DNA from: a virus
Virus record (IMG/VR): IMGVR_UViG_3300025237_000002
Location: 1 to 64,000 of that record
Direction: 5' to 3' (one strand)
DNA length: 64,000 bases
Of this stretch, positions 22,125-28,242 are shown in pieces (position 1 is the stretch's first letter; each line of letters starts with the position of its first letter). Position numbers and translations under genes: made by a program. The notes beneath the pieces are model-generated. The model searched no databases and was not told where the DNA came from. It saw only the letters and a program-made list of their open reading frames with translations.

Positions 22125-22206
22125 GGGAGTATTGAGCAACTGGTCGCTCAGCAGATTGTAAATCTGTCGCCTTCGGGCATTGTGGGTTCGAATCCCTCTA
22201 TTCCCA
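22125..22206 (+). tRNA. tRNA-Tyr(GTA), second copy
   Basis: Acceptor GGGAGTA/TATTCCC, anticodon arm GCAGA-TTGTAAA-TCTGT, variable-arm hairpin GCC-TTCG-GGC, T-loop TTCGAAT, discriminator A. Confidence 0.88.
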
Positions 22207-22207
22207 C

Positions 22208-22273
22208 TAGAGTTCGTCTAAGCTAAAAGGCATCGCCTGAACGGTGAAAATGTAGGAGAATACCCTATACTCT
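22208..22273 (+). tRNA. Degenerate tRNA-like element
   Basis: AGAGT/ACTCT acceptor-like pairing, D-like GTCTAAGCTAAAAGGC, TCGCC/GGTGA with a 5-nt loop, GTAGG/CCTAT with loop AGAATAC. It parallels the element at 20138. Confidence 0.3.
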
Positions 22274-22280
22274 TAACTAT

Positions 22281-22391
22281 GGCTATAGTACTACGGTGTA
22301 CCATTCGATGAATATATTGAGTTGAATGAGAGTGGATGTGTGAGTGTTACATCACATCTTCGGTTGGGTTCGAATCCCTAGGTAGCCACCA
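22281..22391 (+). tRNA. Atypical long tRNA-like element with encoded CCA
   Basis: GGCTAT/GTAGCC acceptor-like ends, discriminator A then CCA. A long stem GATGTG/CACATC precedes the T-arm. I could not assign an anticodon arm. At 111 nt it is either a class II tRNA with an insertion or a pseudo-tRNA. Confidence 0.4.
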
Positions 22392-22419
22392 GATGTATGT
22401 TTTTGTACATTAATAATAT

Positions 22420-22493
22420 ACCTTCGTAGCTCAACTGGCTAGAGCACCTGACTTTTAATCAGGGGGTTGGGGGTTCGAGTCCCTTCGGGGGTA
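22420..22493 (+). tRNA. tRNA-Lys(TTT), second copy
   Basis: Acceptor ACCTTCG/CGGGGGT, anticodon arm CCTGA-CTTTTAA-TCAGG, T-loop TTCGAGT, discriminator A. Confidence 0.88.
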
Positions 22494-22536
22494 CTGAGAG
22501 GGTTCTATGCTCCCTTAACACAGAAAAAGCATAACT
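22494..22536 (+). repeat. Post-Lys spacer hairpin, copy 2
   Basis: Begins CTGAGAG like copy 1. Stem TATGCT/AGCATA replaces the ATTACGTT/AACGTAAT stem of copy 1, a covarying change. Confidence 0.6.
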
Positions 22537-22608
22537 GCTACCTTAGTATAAAGGCGATTACTCTGCATTTGTAACGCAGAAATCTCGGTTCGATTCCGTG
22601 AGGTAGCT
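22537..22608 (+). tRNA. tRNA-Thr(TGT)
   Basis: Acceptor GCTACCT/AGGTAGC, anticodon arm CTGCA-TTTGTAA-CGCAG (A-C mismatch next to the loop), T-loop TTCGATT, discriminator T. Confidence 0.8.
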
Positions 22609-22692
22609 CCAAAACTACTAACTCATACCGAAAAGTATGTTAATTTGGATGATTATGTATACCACTAATCATCCAAGTGTTAGAACAAATAT

Positions 22693-22765
22693 TGCTCCAT
22701 GGTGTAATTGGTAACACGTCTGTTTTTGGTGCAGAAGAGTGTGGGTTCGAGACCCGCTGGAGTAA
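22693..22765 (+). tRNA. tRNA-Gln(TTG), second copy
   Basis: Acceptor TGCTCCA/TGGAGTA, anticodon arm TCTGT-TTTTGGT-GCAGA, T-loop TTCGAGA, discriminator A. Confidence 0.82.
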
Positions 22766-22772
22766 CAAATAT

Positions 22773-22846
22773 TGCCCTATGGTGTAATTGGTTAACATAC
22801 GAGATTTTGGCTCTCGTGAGTGTGGGTTCGAGTCCCACTAGGGCTT
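22773..22846 (+). tRNA. tRNA-Gln(TTG), third copy
   Basis: Acceptor TGCCCTA/TAGGGCT with an unpaired first position (weak 1-72 pairs are typical of Gln tRNAs), anticodon arm CGAGA-TTTTGGC-TCTCG, T-arm GTGGG-TTCGAGT-CCCAC. Confidence 0.8.
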
Positions 22847-22888
22847 CAAAGGGAGATGTTCACCTAACATCTTTAAAAATAGGTTTAT

Positions 22889-22975
22889 CCCCTCATAGCT
22901 CAGTTGGTTTGGCGAAAGCCTTAGAGCATCCGTCTTTTAAACGGAGGGTCGTAGGTTCGAATCCTACTGGGGGGA
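22889..22975 (+). tRNA. tRNA-Lys(TTT) with hairpin inserted in the D-loop
   Basis: Acceptor CCCCTCA/TGGGGGG, anticodon arm TCCGT-CTTTTAA-ACGGA, T-arm GTAGG-TTCGAAT-CCTAC, discriminator A. The D-loop, otherwise AGTTGGT...TAGAGC, carries an extra ~12 nt that folds as GGC-GAAA-GCC. The rest of the tRNA is intact. Confidence 0.82.
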
Positions 22976-22982
22976 CAATAAA

Positions 22983-23053
22983 CGATGTGTGGTGTAATGT
23001 TAGCACGAGTTCCATTGGGGGACTTAGAAGAGGTTCAATTCCTTTCTCATCGA
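22983..23053 (+). tRNA. tRNA-like element, anticodon unclear
   Basis: Acceptor CGATGTG/CTCATCG (one mismatch), D-arm GTGT/GCAC, anticodon stem AGTTC/GGACT with loop CATTGGG lacking U33, T-arm AGAGG-TTCAATT-CCTTT. Either a decayed tRNA or one with an unusual loop. Confidence 0.45.
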
Positions 23054-23058
23054 CAAAT

Positions 23059-23144
23059 GCGGTGTTAGTGTAATGGACAAATATTCTAGATGAAAACACG
23101 CAACCATTCAGGTTGAGATAGAGGTTCGATTCCTTTATGCCGCT
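23059..23144 (+). tRNA. tRNA-like element with long variable arm
   Basis: Acceptor GCGGTGT/ATGCCGC, variable-arm hairpin CAACC-ATTCA-GGTTG, T-arm with loop TTCGATT, discriminator T. No standard anticodon stem could be drawn (region TTCTAGATGAAAACACG). Confidence 0.45.
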
Positions 23145-23150
23145 CTAAAA

Positions 23151-23312
23151 ATGATTGATATGAAAGAAATGAAATTTAGATATACTGGTGAATTATCTGA
23201 AGAAGCTAAGGTTAAATTAGATAAATTAAAGTTAAGAAAAGAAACAACATTGAAAAACCTACAAGATGATTATGACTCTGGTAAGTTTGACGATGAATTT
23301 AAAAACCTATAA
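23151..23312 (+). CDS. Small hypothetical protein (53 aa)
   Basis: A 53-aa charged helical protein (MIDMKEMKFRYTGELSEEAK...) starting six bases after a tRNA-like element. It probably depends on the tRNA transcript. Function unknown. Confidence 0.5.
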   Translation: MIDMKEMKFRYTGELSEEAKVKLDKLKLRKETTLKNLQDDYDSGKFDDEFKNL

Positions 23313-23321
23313 AATTATGTT

Positions 23322-23513
23322 ATGGATATTGAGAATTATTCAATCGGAGATGTATTAAGGAACAAACAAGGAATTAATGGTAAGGTGATTGGAAAGACGA
23401 TAAATTCAATTAATTTATATCATACAGCTAGAAGTAGTAAAGGTATTAATTGTACTCAATGGTACACATTACAAGACATAATTAAAAATTTTAAACATGC
23501 CGTCATAGTTTAA
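23322..23513 (+). CDS. Small hypothetical protein overlapping a tRNA
   Basis: A 63-aa protein with a beta-rich pattern (YSIGDVLRNKQGINGKVIGKTI), reminiscent of a small barrel that opens with 'G..v....g..G.V'. Its last 15 bases overlap the 5' end of tRNA-Thr(GGT), so processing of that tRNA would cut the mRNA before its stop codon. Confidence 0.55.
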   Translation: MDIENYSIGDVLRNKQGINGKVIGKTINSINLYHTARSSKGINCTQWYTLQDIIKNFKHAVIV

Positions 23514-23571
23514 GTGGTTAGAATCCTAGTGTGGTATATTAGGGGTGTCGCTTCGATTGCGATTGATGGCT
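23499..23571 (+). tRNA. tRNA-Thr(GGT)
   Basis: Acceptor GCCGTCA/TGATGGC, anticodon arm CTAGT-GTGGTAT-ATTAG, T-arm GTCGC-TTCGATT-GCGAT, discriminator T. It overlaps the 3' end of the preceding ORF. Confidence 0.8.
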
Positions 23572-23620
23572 CCACGACCAGCTGATAGTCTGGGATAACA
23601 ATAAATTAAAACTATCAAAA

Positions 23621-23694
23621 GCGAGTAACGCATAAGTGGTGGTGCGCCAGCCTTCCAAGCTGGAATAGAGTCGGTTCGATACCGTCTACTCGCT
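23621..23694 (+). tRNA. tRNA-Gly(TCC)
   Basis: Acceptor GCGAGTA/TACTCGC, D-arm GCAT...GTGC, anticodon arm CCAGC-CTTCCAA-GCTGG, T-loop TTCGATA, discriminator T. Confidence 0.85.
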
Positions 23695-23789
23695 CAAAAA
23701 AGGGGTGCTTTAATATAACCAATGACAATAGCGTTATAAATTGCTGAACTTTCTACCAAATTGATTTTTGTCGATGATATAAGGTAGTT

Positions 23790-23862
23790 GTCCTATTAGT
23801 TTAACTGGATAAAACTGGGGGTGCTAAACCCTCGGATGTGGGTTCGAATCCCATATAGGAAA
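23790..23862 (+). tRNA. tRNA, probable GCT anticodon (Ser codons) without long arm
   Basis: Acceptor GTCCTAT/ATAGGAA with a G-A first pair, D-arm with GG, anticodon stem GGGGG/CCCTC around TGCTAAA. The strict 7-nt loop puts G at position 33; shifting by one gives U33-GCT. T-arm GTGGG-TTCGAAT-CCCAT. The short variable region argues against normal serine identity. Confidence 0.6.
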
Positions 23863-23869
23863 CAATTAA

Positions 23870-24058
23870 GGGTATACTTTTGGTGTGATGAACCGACCCT
23901 CCGAGAATGGAGGTGCTTTAACTAGCTAAGTATTGAAAACGTTGAGAACATAAACTAAAGTATAGATGTACGAATACTGGGTCTGAATTATGTTAGTAGG
24001 CAAGTAAGTGGATACACGACTTCCAATCGGTATCTAGGTTTGAAACCTTCTATACCCA
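23870..24058 (+). tRNA. tRNA-Gly(TCC)-like element, possibly with insertion
   Basis: The 3' part has loop CTTCCAA within GATAC-a-CGA...TCG-GTATC and a T-arm AGG-TTTGAAA-CCT, ending TATACCC. A perfect partner, GGGTATA, lies 180 bp upstream at 23870. A weaker 5' end, GGGTCTG, lies at 23979. Either the tRNA spans 23979-24058, or a ~110-nt insertion (with a CCTCC/GGAGG hairpin) splits it. Confidence 0.4.
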
Positions 24059-24091
24059 CTAAAAACTATTTACTTATATTTAATTTTTTAG

Positions 24092-24099
24092 TATATTTG
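24092..24099 (+). promoter_or_regulatory. Probable promoter -7 box
   Basis: TATATTTG at 24092-24099 with a poor -33 match (ATTT). It precedes the ORF at 24119. Confidence 0.45.
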
Positions 24100-24118
24100 T
24101 TTATAAAAATTAAATATT

Positions 24119-24418
24119 ATGTATGATGAAAAAGTAAGTATGGGAAATAACCCTATGACAGTTAAAAAGTTGTCAGAATTAGAAAATATAATTTCTAACT
24201 TTAAAGTAGAATTAAGTAAATTAAGTGAAAATAATTATGAATTACTTAATAAGGTAGATAAAATGGTTGGTTGCGAACTACAAGATGATTGTGCAGAAAA
24301 ATCAAGTCCAACGGATGAAAATATTGTTGATGTCCTCAACGAATGTATCCGTGAATTAGGTTATAAAAATAATAATTTTAGAGAGCAATTAAGTAGATTA
24401 GGTGGTATTGTTGGATAA
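24119..24418 (+). CDS. Hypothetical coiled-coil protein (99 aa)
   Basis: A 99-aa protein with a heptad region (VKKLSELENIISNFKVELSKL...) and two cysteines in CELQDDCAE. It lies between tRNA groups with its own promoter. Function unknown. Confidence 0.6.
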   Translation: MYDEKVSMGNNPMTVKKLSELENIISNFKVELSKLSENNYELLNKVDKMVGCELQDDCAEKSSPTDENIVDVLNECIRELGYKNNNFREQLSRLGGIVG

Positions 24419-24479
24419 CCATTAAGAATGATTACTGGAGTAGAGTACCTTAATGGTCAGGTTGATAACCTCTACAAAT

Positions 24480-24551
24480 GCGGGAATAGCTCAACGGTAG
24501 AGCGTTAGATTACCAATTTAAAGGTTGTGGGTTCGAATCCCATTTCCCGCC
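24480..24551 (+). tRNA. tRNA-Gly with rare ACC anticodon
   Basis: Acceptor GCGGGAA/TTCCCGC, canonical glycine D-arm AGCTCAACGGTAGAGC, anticodon arm TTAGA-TTACCAA-TTTAA, T-arm GTGGG-TTCGAAT-CCCAT, discriminator C. The body is a typical glycine tRNA, but position 34 is A, giving ACC instead of GCC or TCC. Confidence 0.82.
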
Positions 24552-24560
24552 CAATACAAT

Positions 24561-24646
24561 GCAGTAGTCGCATAGAGGTCGATTGCCCCAGATTTCCAAT
24601 CTGGTAAGATAATATCACATCGCTGGTTCGAATCCAGTCTACTGCT
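24561..24646 (+). tRNA. tRNA with TCC (Gly) anticodon and long variable region
   Basis: Acceptor GCAGTAG/CTACTGC, anticodon arm CCAGA-TTTCCAA-TCTGG, a 17-nt variable region, T-arm CTGG-TTCGAAT-CCAG, discriminator T as in tRNA-Gly 23621. The arm length is abnormal for glycine. Confidence 0.75.
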
Positions 24647-24659
24647 CAACACGAGTTTC

Positions 24660-24693
24660 ATCTGAAACATGTATTTTAAACATGGTTTCAGAC
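24660..24693 (+). repeat. Spacer hairpin
   Basis: TCTGAAACATGT/ACATGGTTTCAGA forms a ~12-bp stem with one bulge between two tRNAs, probably a processing structure. Confidence 0.6.
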
Positions 24694-24709
24694 ATAACTC
24701 AAACATTAT

Positions 24710-24793
24710 GCCTACGTCCCATAGAGGTCGATTGGACTAGATTTGTAATCTAGAATGGAAACATCATCGTGGGTTCGAATCCCTCCGTAGGCT
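24710..24793 (+). tRNA. tRNA with TGT (Thr) anticodon and long variable region
   Basis: Acceptor GCCTACG/CGTAGGC, anticodon arm CTAGA-TTTGTAA-TCTAG, a 15-nt variable region with ATG-GAAA-CAT, T-loop TTCGAAT, discriminator T as in the two other Thr tRNAs. D-arm is nearly the same as in the tRNA at 24561. Confidence 0.78.
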
Positions 24794-24811
24794 CATAAAA
24801 AATACAATTTT

Positions 24812-24843
24812 CTTGTGTAATCCAATTTTTTTCATTATCTTTG
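24812..24843 (+). promoter_or_regulatory. Bacteroidota-type promoter
   Basis: CTTG at 24812-24815, 20 bp, TATCTTTG at 24836-24843. Confidence 0.7.
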
Positions 24844-24860
24844 TAATCTAAATACAAACT

Positions 24861-25124
24861 ATGAGAGGCACACTTGAACCACTTCAATTAGAAGAAGGTA
24901 AGTCTTACAACATTAAGACTTCACATACACACAATTTCAAATCTGGTAAAATTCACATTGATAAGGTTTATCCTAGTCCATGCTACTCTCCTATGGATAG
25001 TATGATTGATAATGCTGAAGATATGGTTGTTTTTAGAATTTGGTCCAAAAGACAACGTTGGGTTTGGTTTGTTTCAACGTATTGGGAAATATGTTTGTAT
25101 AATGATTGGAAATATGAAAAATAA
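24861..25124 (+). CDS. Hypothetical protein (87 aa)
   Basis: An 87-aa soluble protein rich in aromatic residues (RQRWVWFVSTYWEICLYNDWKYEK at the C-terminus). The SYNIKTSHTHNFKSGKIHIDKVY part suggests a small beta-barrel. No homologue recognised. Confidence 0.55.
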   Translation: MRGTLEPLQLEEGKSYNIKTSHTHNFKSGKIHIDKVYPSPCYSPMDSMIDNAEDMVVFRIWSKRQRWVWFVSTYWEICLYNDWKYEK

Positions 25125-25135
25125 TTATTCATACA

Positions 25136-25167
25136 CTTGCACACCTCAAATTAATTTCTTATATTTG
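25136..25167 (+). promoter_or_regulatory. Bacteroidota-type promoter
   Basis: CTTG at 25136-25139, 20 bp, TATATTTG at 25160-25167, with ATG at 25184. Confidence 0.75.
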
Positions 25168-25183
25168 CAATAACATATTAATT

Positions 25184-25486
25184 ATGGTTTATAAAAACAA
25201 TTGCCAGGCTCTTAATTATTACGATGAATTAGGAAGACCTGTATATAAAAATAAACATCAATTCGCAAGTCATGAATTGGCTGTTAAAGCTTGTAAAATT
25301 TATAATCTTAAGGAACAACAAATTAAAAAGTTGGTAACATATAAGTGTAATATTTGTTTTAAATATCATATTGGTAGAAATGGTAATGACATTAAACCTA
25401 AGTATATTAAAAGAATAAAACAAGAAAACATTATAAATCGTAAATCCAAACATCAATTTAAAATAATAGGAAAAATAGAGTTATGA
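25184..25486 (+). CDS. Small basic protein with zinc-ribbon-like half
   Basis: A 100-aa basic protein. YKCNICFKYHIGRNG (residues ~53-67) has one CxxC and a His, suggesting half of a zinc knuckle. The Lys/Arg-rich tail suggests nucleic-acid contact. It overlaps the following gene. Confidence 0.5.
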   Translation: MVYKNNCQALNYYDELGRPVYKNKHQFASHELAVKACKIYNLKEQQIKKLVTYKCNICFKYHIGRNGNDIKPKYIKRIKQENIINRKSKHQFKIIGKIEL

Positions 25487-25839
25487 ATTTTGAAAAATTA
25501 GCAAACAAGGTTATAAAACGTTTAAAAAAAGAAGGTGTAGTATGCTACCTTTGGCATTCAACCGCTAGTGCATACATTCGTTTTCAAGATTGTAGAATGG
25601 GGTCTATTAGACTAGGTGACCATAAAGGTCGTAGCCAATATGGTTATATGTGGAACATACGTAGTGATTTCCCTAAAGGTCATAAGAAATGGCACAAAAT
25701 TGAAGGTAAGTGGAGATTTTATGCGCACAGTGAAAATTGGATTGCGATACTTCCACATATCTTAGAAAGAAAATCAAGAGTTGAACAGTGGGGTGAAAAT
25801 AAACATAAATATTTCATACCTGAACATAAAAAAAAATAA
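25483..25839 (+). CDS. Hypothetical protein (118 aa)
   Basis: A 118-aa protein with N-terminal helix and strands (YLWHSTASAYIRFQDCRMGSIRLGDH). Many Trp, His and Lys residues. No family recognised. Confidence 0.55.
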   Translation: MNFEKLANKVIKRLKKEGVVCYLWHSTASAYIRFQDCRMGSIRLGDHKGRSQYGYMWNIRSDFPKGHKKWHKIEGKWRFYAHSENWIAILPHILERKSRVEQWGENKHKYFIPEHKKK

Positions 25840-25840
25840 T

Positions 25841-26056
25841 ATGAGTGATATGAGATTTAGTATCGAGGAAATTAAGAAGTACATTCTATCACAAGATAGT
25901 ATGGGAGATATTCTTTATAATTTAAACGAAGCGAAAATTATTGAAGCTAATACGATAAGGTGTCCAAATTGTGAAGTAGAAACTTCAGAAACAATGTTGG
26001 AGGTCTTCAATGGTAATTGTGAAACATGCGCTGAGGAATTAGAAGAAGATGAGTAA
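25841..26056 (+). CDS. Small zinc-finger-like protein (71 aa)
   Basis: Begins at the ATG two bases after the previous stop. A C-terminal CPNC...CETC pair, 18-20 residues apart, should bind one zinc ion. The N-terminal half is helical and the C-terminus acidic. Confidence 0.6.
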   Translation: MSDMRFSIEEIKKYILSQDSMGDILYNLNEAKIIEANTIRCPNCEVETSETMLEVFNGNCETCAEELEEDE

Positions 26057-26080
26057 TATGGAAACTAAAAATAAATAACG

Positions 26081-26377
26081 ATGAATAACTCAAAGGAAAT
26101 TGAAAAACTTAAACGAGAAGTTGAAGAACGTAAATTAAAAATTGAGAGTCTTTTGACTAATCAAAATAAATTCGAATCTTTACCAGAGAACTATAAATTG
26201 GCTGAAAAAATTCACAGTAAAACTTGTAGTTGGAATCATACGGATGGTTGTAGTTGGGAATATGAAAATTGGGATGGTAAATTAAGACAATGTAGGAGCC
26301 ATTATGTAGTAATTGCTGATAGGGTATTAAAAAAAGTGCCTTATGAAATGGCTGCAATGACTTTAGATAATATATAA
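26081..26377 (+). CDS. Hypothetical coiled-coil/Cys-containing protein (98 aa)
   Basis: A 98-aa protein whose first ~30 residues form a coiled coil, followed by a Trp/Cys/His segment (HSKTCSWNHTDGCSWEYENWD) that could bind a metal. It shares its last base with the MscL start. Confidence 0.55.
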   Translation: MNNSKEIEKLKREVEERKLKIESLLTNQNKFESLPENYKLAEKIHSKTCSWNHTDGCSWEYENWDGKLRQCRSHYVVIADRVLKKVPYEMAAMTLDNI

Positions 26378-26787
26378 TGAAAATATTTAAAGAATTTAAG
26401 AATTTTGCGGTCAAGGGTAATATGATGGATATGGCTATCGGTATTATCATTGGGGCATCTTTCAACAAGGTTTTAAACATAATGGTAAAGAAGGTATTAC
26501 TTCCACCATTGAGTTACATATCTAGCGGTGTTAACCTAAGCGAGAAGCGTGTAATTCTTCAAAACGCACAAGAAGGTATGGAAGAGATTTCAATCCAGTA
26601 TGGGGCACTTATAGAAGCCTTCATCGATTTCTTTGTAATAGGTCTGGTCCTATTCATTGTGGTTAAAATAATGAATAGAATTAAAGATAAGGCTGACGAT
26701 GTTACAGATTTAACATTCAGAACACCTAAGAACATTCAATTATTATCTAGTATTGAAACTGAATTAAAGAAACTAAACGAAAAATAA
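26377..26787 (+). CDS. mscL: Large-conductance mechanosensitive channel (MscL)
   Basis: A 136-aa protein of normal MscL length. The N-terminal amphipathic helix and first membrane helix read FKEFKNFAVKGNMMDMAIGIIIGASFNKVLN, the family signature. A periplasmic loop follows, then the second membrane helix (~residues 68-92, ALIEAFIDFFVIGLVLFIVVKI) and a basic cytoplasmic helix. MscL opens under membrane tension and releases solutes. In a phage it could protect the infected cell from osmotic stress, or help late-stage lysis. It overlaps the preceding gene, so it belongs to a small-gene operon. Confidence 0.88.
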   Translation: MKIFKEFKNFAVKGNMMDMAIGIIIGASFNKVLNIMVKKVLLPPLSYISSGVNLSEKRVILQNAQEGMEEISIQYGALIEAFIDFFVIGLVLFIVVKIMNRIKDKADDVTDLTFRTPKNIQLLSSIETELKKLNEK

Positions 26788-26788
26788 T

Positions 26789-27214
26789 ATGAGCAAAGAT
26801 TTATATATTCAAAAGGGGTTAGTAGCTAATGAAGAACTATCAGGATTAGATTTTTCAATTAGAGATGACTATGGTTTTGATTGGGATGAAGGTGAATACC
26901 ATGAAATTGATAGAATAATTGATAAAGATATGAAGAATGCTTGGTATGTTGATACCACACCTATAAAAATCGATGATTTAGAAAAGTTAATAACCAAATT
27001 CAAAAAGAAAGGTGCAACACATATGCAAATATCACATCATGGTGACCATCACGGTTATGAGTTCTCTGGATTTAAGGTTGAATTGGCACCGCAAGAACTT
27101 ATCGATAGATATCTTGCTGAACTTGAAAAAAAGAAAGAATTAAGTAAAGAATTAAATAACTTAAGTAAACAAATGACAGTTATTAAAGAAAAATATGATA
27201 ATTTGAAAGTTTGA
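26789..27214 (+). CDS. Hypothetical protein with C-terminal coiled coil (141 aa)
   Basis: An acidic 141-aa protein. The centre has a His-rich strand (GATHMQISHHGDHHGYEFSGFKVEL) and the last ~35 residues form a coiled coil. Function unknown. Confidence 0.55.
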   Translation: MSKDLYIQKGLVANEELSGLDFSIRDDYGFDWDEGEYHEIDRIIDKDMKNAWYVDTTPIKIDDLEKLITKFKKKGATHMQISHHGDHHGYEFSGFKVELAPQELIDRYLAELEKKKELSKELNNLSKQMTVIKEKYDNLKV

Positions 27215-27246
27215 TTTGGTTAAGTCAAATTTTTATAGTATAATTG
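27215..27246 (+). promoter_or_regulatory. Bacteroidota-type promoter
   Basis: TTTG at 27215-27218, 20 bp, TATAATTG at 27239-27246. The -33 box overlaps the stop codon of the preceding gene. Confidence 0.7.
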
Positions 27247-27264
27247 TAAAATAAAATATCACAT

Positions 27265-27462
27265 ATGAAAGAATTTTGCTTAATAATATTATTAGTTTAT
27301 TTTGGTTACAGATTGTTTATGGGGTTTATTGTAGTATACAATTGGAATACTCCTGAAATGATTGAACTGCGAAAAGAAGACGATAACGATGATATTAATG
27401 TATATTACAAAGGTATTATGGAGAATTTAGTATTAATGAGTGTAACATATCTATTATATTAA
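27265..27462 (+). CDS. Small membrane protein (65 aa)
   Basis: A 65-aa protein with an N-terminal membrane helix (residues ~4-24) and a hydrophobic C-terminus (NLVLMSVTYLLY). Function unknown. Confidence 0.55.
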   Translation: MKEFCLIILLVYFGYRLFMGFIVVYNWNTPEMIELRKEDDNDDINVYYKGIMENLVLMSVTYLLY

Positions 27463-27463
27463 T

Positions 27464-27838
27464 ATGGAAGATACATTACCATACAACAAGAAACTACTTC
27501 ATGAAGATGTGAAGTTCCCATTACAATGGGGTAGTGAAGAGTATAAGATGTACGTTTTTGACGCTGATATGAATATGATAGCACAAGTCGATTTAGATAC
27601 ATTTGAAGACCCCGCAGTTATAATTCACCCATTTGCAAAATTACTTGGTAACTATAAAGAATTTACAACCGCTGAAGGTTATCTTAAATTGAAAGATGGT
27701 GATTATCTTGACCCTTCAATTAATAAAGTAATTGGTTGTGTAAGAGGATGGGGAAGGTTACAAAAGTTAAAATCACCAAGAGGTGAAAAGAGGCAAGATA
27801 ACATTGCCGCCTATATTTTAAATGTAATAAACAATTAA
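27464..27838 (+). CDS. Hypothetical protein (124 aa)
   Basis: A 124-aa soluble protein, not recognised. It contains YKMYVFDADMNMIAQVDLD, a strand-turn-strand motif typical of small beta-rich phage proteins. Confidence 0.55.
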   Translation: MEDTLPYNKKLLHEDVKFPLQWGSEEYKMYVFDADMNMIAQVDLDTFEDPAVIIHPFAKLLGNYKEFTTAEGYLKLKDGDYLDPSINKVIGCVRGWGRLQKLKSPRGEKRQDNIAAYILNVINN

Positions 27839-27842
27839 AATT

Positions 27843-28043
27843 ATGAAAGAATTTGTATTTGTTATTATAGAAATTAATGGTCGTGAATGGGGTGCTATTT
27901 TAAAATGGAAACTTAGACCTTGGTATTTAAGAATCTTTTCAATATACAAATATAGTTACCAACCATTTGGGTTATCCAATAAAGTTGAAGAACAAAGAGA
28001 TTTTTATAATAAATATTACTCAGAGATTAGTTTTGATAAATAA
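27843..28043 (+). CDS. Hypothetical protein (66 aa)
   Basis: A 66-aa basic, aromatic-rich protein, not recognised. It is followed by four tandem copies of the 8-mer AAACAAAT or close variants before the next gene. Confidence 0.5.
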   Translation: MKEFVFVIIEINGREWGAILKWKLRPWYLRIFSIYKYSYQPFGLSNKVEEQRDFYNKYYSEISFDK

Positions 28044-28068
28044 ACAAATAAACAAATAAACAATTAAT

Positions 28069-28242
28069 ATGAAAAGAAATAAAATAATAATAACAAAAGA
28101 CGAAACACTTATCAACGATTATCTTGATAATGATTGGATAGTTAAAAGTGTAACGGCTCAACATTTTTCTTATACCACAAGTGTAACAATTACACATTTA
28201 GAAGAAGGTAATTTTTGTTTTCTATTAGAAAAAGATGAATAA
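28069..28242 (+). CDS. Small hypothetical protein (57 aa)
   Basis: A 57-aa protein (MKRNKIIITKDETLI...) overlapping the next gene by 8 bases. Function unknown. Confidence 0.5.
   Translation: MKRNKIIITKDETLINDYLDNDWIVKSVTAQHFSYTTSVTITHLEEGNFCFLLEKDE

Noticed and set aside
20328-23099. ORFs of 66-147 codons across the tRNA array
   Set aside because: They coincide with tRNA sequences on one or the other strand and have no promoter or domain. They are by-products of tRNA GC content.
23870-24058. Group I intron in a tRNA
   Set aside because: The insert, if real, is ~110 nt, too short for a group I or II core, and no conserved P7 or domain V pattern is seen.
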